Origin: Polyangium fumosum
GTDB lineage: Bacteria > Myxococcota_A > Polyangia > Polyangiales > Polyangiaceae
Length of the DNA stretch: 64,000 nucleotides
NCBI RefSeq assembly: GCF_005144585.1
Contig: NZ_SSMQ01000054.1
Location: 22,444-86,443, forward strand
Reading direction: 5' to 3'
The notes under the pieces: generated by a model
Told to the model about the DNA's origin: nothing
Database searches by the model: none
The model's input: only the letters and a program-made list of their open reading frames with translations
Position numbers and translations under genes: made by a program
Part shown: positions 32,195 through 39,785 of the stretch, in pieces
How positions within the stretch are numbered: the first letter of the stretch is position 1
How the letters are laid out: each line of letters begins with the position of its first letter

Positions 32195-32491
32195 TCAGCT
32201 CCAGAACGCGACGAAGCAGAACCAGTCGACATCCATGGTCTTGGTGCTGCCCTGATCGGTGAAGCCGGTCGAGATGGTGAAGTTCGGTGCGTTGCCACCG
32301 TTCGTCGCCGTGATAATGGCATTGGCCGTCATGTAGGCGCTACCCGGAGTGACCACCACGACGGGATCGGACGATGATTCGCCGTCCACCGTGAAGAAGT
32401 ACTGACCGGGGGCCTTTTTGACGACCCGGAAATTGCCCGAGCCGCTGTCGATCGAGCCGTCGCCGTTGATACATCCAAATGCTTGTCCCAT
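32195..32491 (-). CDS. Small hypothetical protein
   Basis: A 98-residue beta-rich protein, MGQAFGCINGDGSIDSGSGN to VDWFCFVAFWS. Gly/Ser/Asn-rich N-terminus, a segment GQYFFTVDGESSSDPVVVVT, then NAIITATNGGNAPNFTIST. The pattern of short strands with an aromatic C-terminal strand suggests a small beta sandwich. No signal peptide. ATG 32491 has AAAGGTGG upstream. The frame is open to 32626 but the extension lacks a ribosome site. I do not recognise a family. It is convergent with the oxidase gene. Confidence 0.55.
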   Translation of the reverse strand: MGQAFGCINGDGSIDSGSGNFRVVKKAPGQYFFTVDGESSSDPVVVVTPGSAYMTANAIITATNGGNAPNFTISTGFTDQGSTKTMDVDWFCFVAFWS

Positions 32492-32640
32492 GACGATACC
32501 ACCTTTCCTTATCGTTACGGCTGCCCCCTGGGAGCACGGCACGTGCCAGTGGCACTCGACGGCTCGGACCTGCGATGCGGGGGCGATTTCCTGGACGAAT
32601 CCGTGGGAGCTGAGCGCCGACGTCATCGGTTGAAGGGAGG

Positions 32641-32683
32641 CAGAGGTGTACCTGTAACCGGAAAAGATACACCTCTGTTACAG
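32641..32683. other. Overlapping dyads in an intergenic region
   Basis: CAGAGGTGTA (32641-32650) is the exact reverse complement of TACACCTCTG (32668-32677), and CTGTAAC (32652-32658) is the reverse complement of GTTACAG (32677-32683). The two pairings interlock. It lies between the divergent small gene at 32195-32491 and the broken hydrolase gene, a place where an operator would be expected. Confidence 0.4.
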
Positions 32684-32809
32684 CCCTCAGGAGGGGCATC
32701 ACTCGCGGGCGACCGAGGAGACCCTCGCGGCTGCCATGGAGAAGACGCTCCCGCCTCCGCCTTGCGTCTTCCTCGGATCTGCGTCTTCCTGAAGCCTGTG
32801 AACGACTTC

Positions 32810-33852
32810 ATGACCCTCCCAAGCCACCTCCTCGAATGGCTCCTCGACCTCCCGCCCGCCGAGACGCGCGACATCGTCGTCCAGCGTGATCTTCGCGTGC
32901 CCATGTCCGACGGCGCGGTCCTCCTCGCGGATCTCCACACGGCGCGCGACGCCCGCAAGCGCCCGCTCCTTCTCCTCCGCTCCCCGTATGGCCGCCGCAA
33001 TCCCCTCTTCTCGTTTCTCACCCGCCCGTTCACGGAGCGCGGCTTCTTCCAAATTCAAGTACCCCGGCGAGAGCTTCTCGCTCGACACCATGCTGCGCTG
33101 GACGCAGATGATGCAAGAGCAGAAAAAACCACTCCACGAGCAATTGCTCGGCCGCCTCACCTCGCGCCGCTCGCTCGAAAAAGGCCTCGCGCACCTCCCG
33201 CTCAACGAGGCGGATCGCGTCGCCACCGGTCACCGCGTCGGGTTCTTCCAGGACTGGCTCGAACACAATGCCCCGGGCGACCCGTGGTGGGCGCCGGCGG
33301 ACCATAGCGGCGCCGTGGCCGACGTGACGGCGCCCGTGCTGTTCATCGGCGGCTTCTATGATGTTTTCCTGCCCTGGCAACTTCGAGATTATGCCGCGCT
33401 CGTCGCGGCGGGCCGGACCCCGTACCTCACGATCGGCCCCTGGTCCCATACCTCGAGGCCCGTGTTCTCGACCAGCGTGCGCGAATCACTCGCCTGGTTT
33501 CGCGCGCATCTCCTCGGCGATCGCAGCCTCCTGCGCGAGGCGCCCGTGCGTATCTACGTGATGGGCGCCGACGAATGGCGCGAGTACCCGAGCTGGCCTC
33601 GAACCGGGCCGACCGGCGCCGCGGCCCGACGGCACGTTGGCCATCACCGTCGAGCTCTCCCCCACCGCGCACCGCTTTCGCCGCGGCCACCACATTCGCG
33701 TGCAGATCTCGAGCGGCGCGCACCCGCGCTTCGCCCGCAACCCCGGCACCGGCGAGCCGCTCGCCACGACGACACGCCTCGTCGGCGCGGACCAAACGAT
33801 TCATCACGACCCAGAGCGCCCCTCGGCCATCCTCCTCTCGGTGCTCGACTGA
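32810..33852 (+). pseudogene. CocE/NonD family hydrolase, frameshifted and internally deleted
   Basis: Three frames together give parts of one S15-like hydrolase. Frame A (from ATG 32810) has LLEWLLDLPPAETRDIVVQR, VPMSDGAVLLADLHTA, RSPYGRRN and ERGFFQIQ. The next piece, in a second frame, starts KYPGESFSLDTMLRWTQMM and includes FIGGFYDVFLPWQ (catalytic Asp region) and IGPWSHTSRP (catalytic His). A third frame carries the end of the C-terminal jelly-roll domain (AITVELSPTAHRFRRGHHIR, ending SAILLSVLD). The stretch that should hold the nucleophilic Ser (GxSYxG) is missing between frames A and B, and much of the jelly roll is lost near 33600. The gene is non-functional as a hydrolase. Confidence 0.8.
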
Positions 33853-33881
33853 GCGAGCGGGATCCGCTTCGTGCCTGTGGG

Positions 33882-33925
33882 GGGTGATCGATTCGTTCAT
33901 CCCCTCATGATCGATCCGATCACCC
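33882..33925. terminator. Inverted repeat after the hydrolase pseudogene
   Basis: GGGTGATCG (33882-33890) pairs with CGATCACCC (33917-33925) over a 26-base loop that itself contains GATCGAT/ATCGATC pairing. It lies 30 bases after the pseudogene end. The 229 bases between 33853 and 34081 hold no gene that I can support. Confidence 0.3.
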
Positions 33926-34081
33926 GCGCATCGGTCGAGCCCGTCGAGCGCTGCGATTTCCGCGGTCTTCCTGTGCGACCAGGGCTGGCCCATAACCTGC
34001 AAGTACGCCCTGACATCGACGGGCCCCCCCCGTCCCGTGAACCCGACCGCGCCGCTGCGAGTTGCGGCATGGAGAGTCCTC

Positions 34082-35440
34082 ATGACGAAATTCGCTTCCC
34101 TGCTCAGCGCTGTCTCCCTCTGCGTCCCTGCCGCCTTGATTGGTTGCGGCGGGGAGGATTTCGAGGTCGACGACGCGGAAACGTTTGCGCAGGAGCAAGC
34201 CCTCTCGGCCCAGAGCATGCGCTTTGGCGTCGCCCCGCAATGGTATCAAAATTGGAATCCGCCCTCCGAGGGGCCGGCCAACGTCGACCTTGTCGTCGTC
34301 GGCGATTGGCTCCTCGAGAGCGGCTTCACGAGCACCCATCAATCAAAGATCCAGCAGATCCGCGCCAAGGGGAAGACCCCCTACCTCTTCGGCTACATCG
34401 CGACGGCGAAGACGAAGAAGGGCCTCAATTCGAACAACGATTGCGACGGGAACGCGTCGGCGCCCCTCTGCCAGCAGGGCGCGACGTGGATCCGGGCGAA
34501 CATCGCCAACAACATCGTGCCCGCCTACCTCGACGCGGCCCAGAAGATCAACGCGGCGCTCGGCGGCGGCAATGCGCTCATCCACATCGAGCCGGATTGG
34601 TTCCAGTTCTCGGAGAACGCCCAGCAGAACGCCTTCACGAAGGCCGAGTCGAACGGCTTCATGAACAACATCCTCGGCGCGATCAAGCAAGGTTGCCCCA
34701 CCTGCAAGGTCGTCATCGACTTCAGCCCGTGGTTCTCGCCGAGCAAGACGAAATGGGCCACCTCGGCCGCGGACTTCTATTCCGGCTGGGACAAGACCGT
34801 CGCGGGTTACGTGGGCCTCACCGGCAAGCCCTTCCCGTTCACCGCGGGCAAGATCGACAACTTCACCTACGCGGAGATCACGCAGCAGCTCGCCCTGCCG
34901 CTCATCATCGTGGACGCGTACACGTTCGGCGGCGGCCCGATCGACGTCGACTCGACCTGGCTCAACACGTCGAACATCGCCACCGCCGTCGGCTGGGGCG
35001 TCGATAGCATCATTCTGTCGCAGACAGGAAACGTCTCCGGGTATGATCAGTTCATTGCAACGGTGAAGGGCGGAACCACGCCCCCGCCGCCCCCGCCGCC
35101 TCCGCCGCCTCCGCCGCCCCCGCCGCCTCCGCCGCCTCCGCCGCCCCCGCCGCCCCCGCCGCCCGCGGGTGGTGTGACGGTGATCGGGGGGAACGCGACG
35201 GTGACGATCACGCCGAACTCGAGCTGGAACGGGGGTTATTGCAAGAACGTGTCGTTGAAGAACACGGACACGCAGAGCATCACGTGGACCCTCCGCATCC
35301 CCAAGGAGGGCACCATCTACAATTCGTGGAACGTGGTGCCCAAGGTCGAAGGGAGCGAATTCGTGTTCAACGGCGTCTCCTGGAACAGCACCCTCTCCGT
35401 CGGACAGAGCGCCGATTTCGGCTACTGCGTGAATCTCTGA
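34082..35440 (+). CDS. Secreted glycosidase-like lipoprotein with poly-Pro linker and CBM2-like domain
   Basis: A 452-residue exported protein. The signal peptide ends VPAALIGCGG (lipobox LIGC). Residues about 45-325 form a TIM-barrel-like domain: MRFGVAPQWYQNW, VVVGDWLLESGF, TPYLFGYIATAK, ALIHIEPDWFQFS (possible acidic catalytic pair), CKVVIDFSPWFSP and LIIVDAYTFGGG. A run of 28 consecutive prolines follows (residues 334-361). The C-terminal 90 residues look like a family 2 carbohydrate-binding module (GGYCKNVSLKN, WNVVPKVEG, GVSWNSTLSVGQSADFGYC). This suggests attack on an insoluble polysaccharide such as cellulose. The catalytic family is not recognised. Upstream frame extension is not protein-like. 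Confidence 0.7.
   Translation: MTKFASLLSAVSLCVPAALIGCGGEDFEVDDAETFAQEQALSAQSMRFGVAPQWYQNWNPPSEGPANVDLVVVGDWLLESGFTSTHQSKIQQIRAKGKTPYLFGYIATAKTKKGLNSNNDCDGNASAPLCQQGATWIRANIANNIVPAYLDAAQKINAALGGGNALIHIEPDWFQFSENAQQNAFTKAESNGFMNNILGAIKQGCPTCKVVIDFSPWFSPSKTKWATSAADFYSGWDKTVAGYVGLTGKPFPFTAGKIDNFTYAEITQQLALPLIIVDAYTFGGGPIDVDSTWLNTSNIATAVGWGVDSIILSQTGNVSGYDQFIATVKGGTTPPPPPPPPPPPPPPPPPPPPPPPPPPPPAGGVTVIGGNATVTITPNSSWNGGYCKNVSLKNTDTQSITWTLRIPKEGTIYNSWNVVPKVEGSEFVFNGVSWNSTLSVGQSADFGYCVNL
35081..35164 (+). repeat. Poly-proline coding tract
   Basis: Twenty-eight consecutive proline codons (CCG, CCC and CCT mixed, roughly a CCGCCGCCT periodicity) form the linker between the catalytic-like domain and the CBM2-like domain. 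Such tracts stall ribosomes and need EF-P, and the DNA is prone to slippage. Confidence 0.95.
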
Positions 35441-35465
35441 GTCCGCGCATGTCGACGATGCCCCC

Positions 35466-35485
35466 GGCGGTTGCCGACAACCGCC
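35466..35485. terminator. Hairpin between convergent genes
   Basis: GGCGGTTG (35466-35473) pairs perfectly with CAACCGCC (35478-35485) around CCGA. It lies between the converging stops at 35440 and 35502, so it could end transcription from both sides. No T-run. Confidence 0.4.
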
Positions 35486-35501
35486 GCGAGCTCGCTCGAC
35501 G

Positions 35502-36146
35502 CTACTTGCACACCGAAATGCCCGCCACGGTGCCCGCGGTCGAGCAGATCTCGGAGAGCGCGCAGTCCTGGTTCGCGTGGCAAACCACCCGCGGCGCGAC
35601 CGTCGTCCCGAGCCGCGGGTGCGTGAACGTCCCCGCGCACTCGCCTTTGGGCACGCACACGGCCGCGATCGTCCGGTCGCCCGGGATCAGGCAACACGCC
35701 TCGGCCCCGCAATCCTCGGGCCCGTCGCACTCGAAGATCACGCCCTCTCCGTTCGCCGTCCGCGGGCACGACCTCCCATCCTGCGTGCACGACGGAGGCT
35801 CGAACGTCGCGCAACACGCCGTCTCGCAAAGATTTGTCCCGCAACGAATCTGCTTCTTCGCGAGCACCGGCCGCGGCCTCCGCGGCTCGTTTCCCTGCGC
35901 GGCCGTCTGCGCGGCGGCGGGCGCATCACAAACACACGGCAGAAACCGCGCCCCCTCGTCGTCGCAGACCTGCGTCCCCTGCGCACCGGCCGGGCACGCG
36001 CACGCGACCTGTTGACCCGGCACGCACTCCTTCGACCGGCAGCCACCTGACACGAGGGCCCAGGCGACGAGCGCCCCGAGCGCGAAAAGGCGGGGAAGTC
36101 CGGCCGTGGAGAGACGTTTCGCGCACATCACGCCGAAGCTTGCCAT
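35502..36146 (-). CDS. Cysteine-rich lipoprotein
   Basis: A 214-residue lipoprotein. The signal peptide (MASFGVMCAKRLSTAGLPRL onward) ends ALVSGGC. The mature protein has about 20 cysteines in short motifs such as CVPGQQVACACPAG, LPCVCDAP, RCGTNLCETACCATF, CGAEACCLIPGD and CHANQDCALSEICS, typical of disulfide-rich secreted myxobacterial proteins. ATG 36146 is chosen to give a full signal peptide; ATG 36128 is an alternative. Divergent from the kinase gene at 36233. Function unknown. Confidence 0.7.
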   Translation of the reverse strand: MASFGVMCAKRLSTAGLPRLFALGALVAWALVSGGCRSKECVPGQQVACACPAGAQGTQVCDDEGARFLPCVCDAPAAAQTAAQGNEPRRPRPVLAKKQIRCGTNLCETACCATFEPPSCTQDGRSCPRTANGEGVIFECDGPEDCGAEACCLIPGDRTIAAVCVPKGECAGTFTHPRLGTTVAPRVVCHANQDCALSEICSTAGTVAGISVCK

Positions 36147-36232
36147 GGAGCCCGCTGGAACGATCGTGATATGCTCCCAGGTGGCTTCATTTTGCCCGAT
36201 CACGGTCGGGCTCGCGGGAGGAGTGTCGGGGC

Positions 36233-37879
36233 GTGTCCATCGCAGAAGGCGCCATCATCGGCGGCAAGCTTCGGCTCGAACGACCTCTCGCCAAAGGCGG
36301 CATGGGCGCCGTATGGGTCGCGCGCCACCAGCTCCTCGACACCAATGTCGCGGTGAAGTTCATGGATGGCAGCATCGCGTCGAACGAGCCGCTCCGGCAG
36401 CGATTCGAGCGCGAGGCCAAGGCCGCGGCCCTCATCAAGAGCCCCCACGTCGTGCAGGTCCTCGACTACGGCGTCGAGGACGGCGCCCCGTACATCGTGA
36501 TGGAGCTGCTCGAAGGCGAGGACCTCGGCGCGCGCCTCACGCGCAGCGGCCGCATCGACCTCGTCGAGGCCTACCACATCCTCGAGCCGCTCGGCAAAGC
36601 GCTCCGCCGCGCCCACGACCTCGGCATCGTCCACCGCGACCTCAAACCCGGAAACGTCTTCCTCGCGCGGAGCGGCGACGACGAGATCGTCAAAGTCCTC
36701 GATTTCGGCATCGCCAAGGACGTCACGATCACGGGCCCGGCGACGTCCACGAGCTCCGGCATGATGCTCGGCTCGCCCTCGTACATGAGCCCCGAGCAGA
36801 TCCGCGAGACCAAGCAGGTCGATCATCGCAGCGATCTCTGGTCGATCGGCGTCATCCTCTACGAGGCGATCACGGGCCGCCTCCCCTTCGACGAGGCCGA
36901 GAACATCGGCAAGTTGCTCGTCACCATCTGCACGGATACCGCCCCGCCGCCCTCCTCGATCGTCCCCTCGCTCGACCCGGCCGTCGATCGTTTCTTCGAG
37001 CGGGCGCTCGCGCGCGACAAGGCCGCGCGTTTCCAGAGCATGGCCGAGCTCGTCGAGGCCTTTGGCCTCCTCGTCGGCATCCGCGCGTCCTTGCGATCAC
37101 GGCCGAGCGGCGAGTTCGTCCCGTCGAGCGGCAGGACCGCCGACGCGCGCACGAACAAGATCGGCACCGACGTCACCCTCGCCGCCCCGACGATCACGGC
37201 CGACAGCGGCGAGCGCCCCTCGTTGCCTCGCGCGTCCACGCCCGACCCGCGGAGCACGCTCTCGCCCGCGGAGAGCGGCGCGCGCGCGTCCTCGTCGCGC
37301 AGGTTCGTCCCCGTCGTGCTCGGCGCCGCCGTCGCGCTGGCCATCGGCGCCGGGATCATTCTGACGCGCGACCACACGAACACCGGCGCGGACGCCTCCC
37401 CCGAGGCGCGAGGCGCCTCCGCGCCTCCCGCGGGGACCTCCTTGCAAGCAGGGCCCGCCGTCGCGCCGGTCGAGGCGCTCCGCACCGCGCGCCTCCTCGT
37501 GACCCCGCCCGACGCGCAGGTCGAGGTCAATGGCCGCAGCGCCCCCGTGGATCAGGACGGATACGTCACGATTTCCGGCACGCTCGGCAGCACCCACGCC
37601 TTGCGCATCCACAAGGACGGCCACGAGACGCGCGTCGAGGTCGCGATCACCGCGAATGGCGCATTGCCGCACAAACTCACGCTCGACGGCGACGTCGCGT
37701 CGCTTGCGCCGTCGAGCGCGAAACCCAAGGCCGCGTCTCCGCCTTCGTCCGCCGCCCCTGCCGCAGGCCCCTCGCCCACGACCGCGCCGGTCACGACGGC
37801 GGCCCATCCGACCACGAAGTCCACGTCCACGGCCGCGACGCCCTCCAAAGATCCCCAGCCCGTGCGAACCTTCGAATGA
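36233..37879 (+). CDS. Membrane Ser/Thr protein kinase with extracytoplasmic PEGA domain
   Basis: A 548-residue Hanks-type kinase. Kinase domain (about 12-275): Gly-rich loop LAKGGMGAVW, Lys in NVAVKFMDG, catalytic HRDLKPGNVF, DFGIAKD, SPSYMSPEQI and RSDLWSIGVILYEA. A juxtamembrane Ser/Arg-rich stretch is followed by one membrane segment (FVPVVLGAAVALAIGAGIIL, about 362-382). Outside, ARLLVTPPDAQVEVNGRSAP is a PEGA domain, then a Ser/Thr/Ala/Pro-rich tail. Start GTG 36233 gives MSIAEGAIIGGKLRL. Its ATGA overlap with the next gene indicates translational coupling to another PEGA protein. The PP2C at 1927-2775 is a possible opponent. Confidence 0.92.
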   Translation: MSIAEGAIIGGKLRLERPLAKGGMGAVWVARHQLLDTNVAVKFMDGSIASNEPLRQRFEREAKAAALIKSPHVVQVLDYGVEDGAPYIVMELLEGEDLGARLTRSGRIDLVEAYHILEPLGKALRRAHDLGIVHRDLKPGNVFLARSGDDEIVKVLDFGIAKDVTITGPATSTSSGMMLGSPSYMSPEQIRETKQVDHRSDLWSIGVILYEAITGRLPFDEAENIGKLLVTICTDTAPPPSSIVPSLDPAVDRFFERALARDKAARFQSMAELVEAFGLLVGIRASLRSRPSGEFVPSSGRTADARTNKIGTDVTLAAPTITADSGERPSLPRASTPDPRSTLSPAESGARASSSRRFVPVVLGAAVALAIGAGIILTRDHTNTGADASPEARGASAPPAGTSLQAGPAVAPVEALRTARLLVTPPDAQVEVNGRSAPVDQDGYVTISGTLGSTHALRIHKDGHETRVEVAITANGALPHKLTLDGDVASLAPSSAKPKAASPPSSAAPAAGPSPTTAPVTTAAHPTTKSTSTAATPSKDPQPVRTFE

Positions 37880-39759
37880 AACGCTCTGCGGCCCTCCCCT
37901 CCCCGATGTGCAAGGCGCTCGCCGTCGCGCTCGCCTCCACCTTCGTCACGACCGCGATCGCGCAAAATGTGCCGAGCGGACAACCCAATCCAAAGCCGCA
38001 GCCCTCGTGGATGAAAAAAGGCGGCCCGCTCCCGTCGCCAGCCCCGCCTCCGCCGCCGCCCGACCCCGCCGCCGAGGCCGAGGCCCAGGCCAAGGCCGAC
38101 GCGCGCAAGCATTTCGAGCAGGGCCTCGCGCTCTTCGACGCCGGCTCCATGGAGGCGGCCCTCCCCGAGTTCCTCACCTCGCTCTCGATTTACCCGACCC
38201 GCGCCGCCAAGAAAAACGCCGCGCTTTGCCTTCGTCGCCTCAATCGCTTCGACGAGGCGTTCGACATGAACGAGGCGCTCCTCGCATTCCCGGGCGTGAC
38301 CGAGGAGGAGAAACAGGTCGCGCTCCGCGAAATCGCCGAGCTGAGGCCCCTCGTCGGCGACCTCGTCATCGAAGGGGTCCCGGACGGCGCGACCATTTCG
38401 ATCGACGGCAAGCCCCGCGGCACGACGCCGCTCCCCGGCGCGATGCACGTCCCCGTCGGCGAGCGCACCGTGCGTATCTTCAAGGCTGGCTTCGAGACGC
38501 TCGAAGCGCGGCTGCAGGTCGTTGGAGGCAAAACGGCCAGGCTCCCCGCCGTCCTCGCGCGGCTCGAGCTCGCCGGCTGGCTCCAGGTCGACGAGGCGTC
38601 CGGGTATTCGATGGACGTCCTCCTCGACGGCGCGGCCGTGGGCAAGACGCCCTGGCGTGGCCTCGTCGCGTCCGGCGACCACCTCGTCAGCCTGCGCGGT
38701 GACAAACGCCTCGGCACCCAGCCCGCGCGGGTCGAAGTGCGCCCGAGCCTCATCACCCCGATCCTGCTCATCGCCGAGGAGCTCCCCTCGGTCCTGCGCG
38801 TCGAGGCCAAGACGAAGGACGCGGACATCTCCGTCGACGGCGTCCGCCTCGGCCGCGGCGCCTGGGAAGGCCCTGTCCGGGCCGGCTCCCATCGCATCGA
38901 GATCACCGCGAATGGGTTTGTTCGCGAAGAGCGACGTGTCGACCTCGAAGCGGGCAAACGCGAGGCCGTCGCGGTCGCCCTGGAGCCCATCCCTCCGCCC
39001 TCGGGATTCTGGGCCGACAAACGGCTTTTTGGCGAGCTCGGCGCCACGTTCGCGCTTGCGCCCACGTTCGGCGGCAGCCTCGACGGGAGCTGCACGGGCC
39101 CCTGCGCGGCGTCGCTCGGGCTCGGGGGCGGCGGCATGCTCCGCTTTGGCCTCGAAATCCGGCGCAAATGGCTCTTCGGCGTCGAGGTCGGCGGCCTCTT
39201 CGTGCGCCGCAGCTTCACGGATCGGCCCGACGAAGACGTGCACGTCTTCGGCAACATCGCCGCCAACAAGGGCCTCACCGACGACGTCATTTCCCTCGGG
39301 GGCGCGCACGTCGGCGCCTCCGTCGCGCGCACCGTGGGCGAGCGTTTCCCCGTCACGTTCCGCCTCGGCGCGGGCGGCTTTTTCGGCTCGGTGCAGGACG
39401 ACCGCTCCGGCCAATACAACACGACCGCGCGGGACGTCCCCGACCCGACCAGCGCCACCGGGACGCGCCTCAAGGCGAGCACGCCGTATACCGTCGATCG
39501 GGTCACCGAGACCCAGGCGGCGCTCGGCGTTTACATCGCGCCCGAAATCCGCGCCGGCATGCGCATCTCGGACAAACTCGACGTCGCCCTCTCGGTCTCG
39601 GCCCTCGTTCTTCTCATCCCCGAGCCTCCGAGCTGGGTGCCCGAGCAAGGGTATGTGCAGGCGAGCACGGATGGTCAGGGCAAATATGACTCCGACACGT
39701 TGACCGGGACCTCGATCCTCGTGGTGTCTCCCGGTCTCGTGGCGACGTACCGATTCTGA
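37876..39759 (+). CDS. Exported PEGA/TPR protein with beta-barrel-like C-terminus
   Basis: A 627-residue protein coupled to the kinase by an ATGA overlap. A signal peptide ends TTAIAQN. A Pro-rich stretch precedes a TPR pair (ARKHFEQGLALFDAGSMEAA, LNRFDEAFDMNEAL). Two or three PEGA modules follow: GDLVIEGVPDGATISIDGKP, then QVDEASGYSMDVLLDGA and VEAKTKDADISVDGVRLG. From about residue 385 the sequence is rich in Gly, aromatic and alternating hydrophobic residues (LFGELGATFALAPTFGGSL, RFGLEIRRKWLFGVEVGG, ending SPGLVATYRF), as in outer-membrane barrels with a terminal aromatic. Pairing with a kinase carrying PEGA suggests one signalling or envelope unit. Confidence 0.75.
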   Translation: MKRSAALPSPMCKALAVALASTFVTTAIAQNVPSGQPNPKPQPSWMKKGGPLPSPAPPPPPPDPAAEAEAQAKADARKHFEQGLALFDAGSMEAALPEFLTSLSIYPTRAAKKNAALCLRRLNRFDEAFDMNEALLAFPGVTEEEKQVALREIAELRPLVGDLVIEGVPDGATISIDGKPRGTTPLPGAMHVPVGERTVRIFKAGFETLEARLQVVGGKTARLPAVLARLELAGWLQVDEASGYSMDVLLDGAAVGKTPWRGLVASGDHLVSLRGDKRLGTQPARVEVRPSLITPILLIAEELPSVLRVEAKTKDADISVDGVRLGRGAWEGPVRAGSHRIEITANGFVREERRVDLEAGKREAVAVALEPIPPPSGFWADKRLFGELGATFALAPTFGGSLDGSCTGPCAASLGLGGGGMLRFGLEIRRKWLFGVEVGGLFVRRSFTDRPDEDVHVFGNIAANKGLTDDVISLGGAHVGASVARTVGERFPVTFRLGAGGFFGSVQDDRSGQYNTTARDVPDPTSATGTRLKASTPYTVDRVTETQAALGVYIAPEIRAGMRISDKLDVALSVSALVLLIPEPPSWVPEQGYVQASTDGQGKYDSDTLTGTSILVVSPGLVATYRF

Positions 39760-39785
39760 CTTTCCTACCTTCAAGAGAGGTCACC

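Noticed and set aside
37552..39774. Long minus-strand open frame opposite the PEGA protein gene
   Set aside because: Same cause; the plus-strand product has clear signal peptide, TPR and PEGA motifs.
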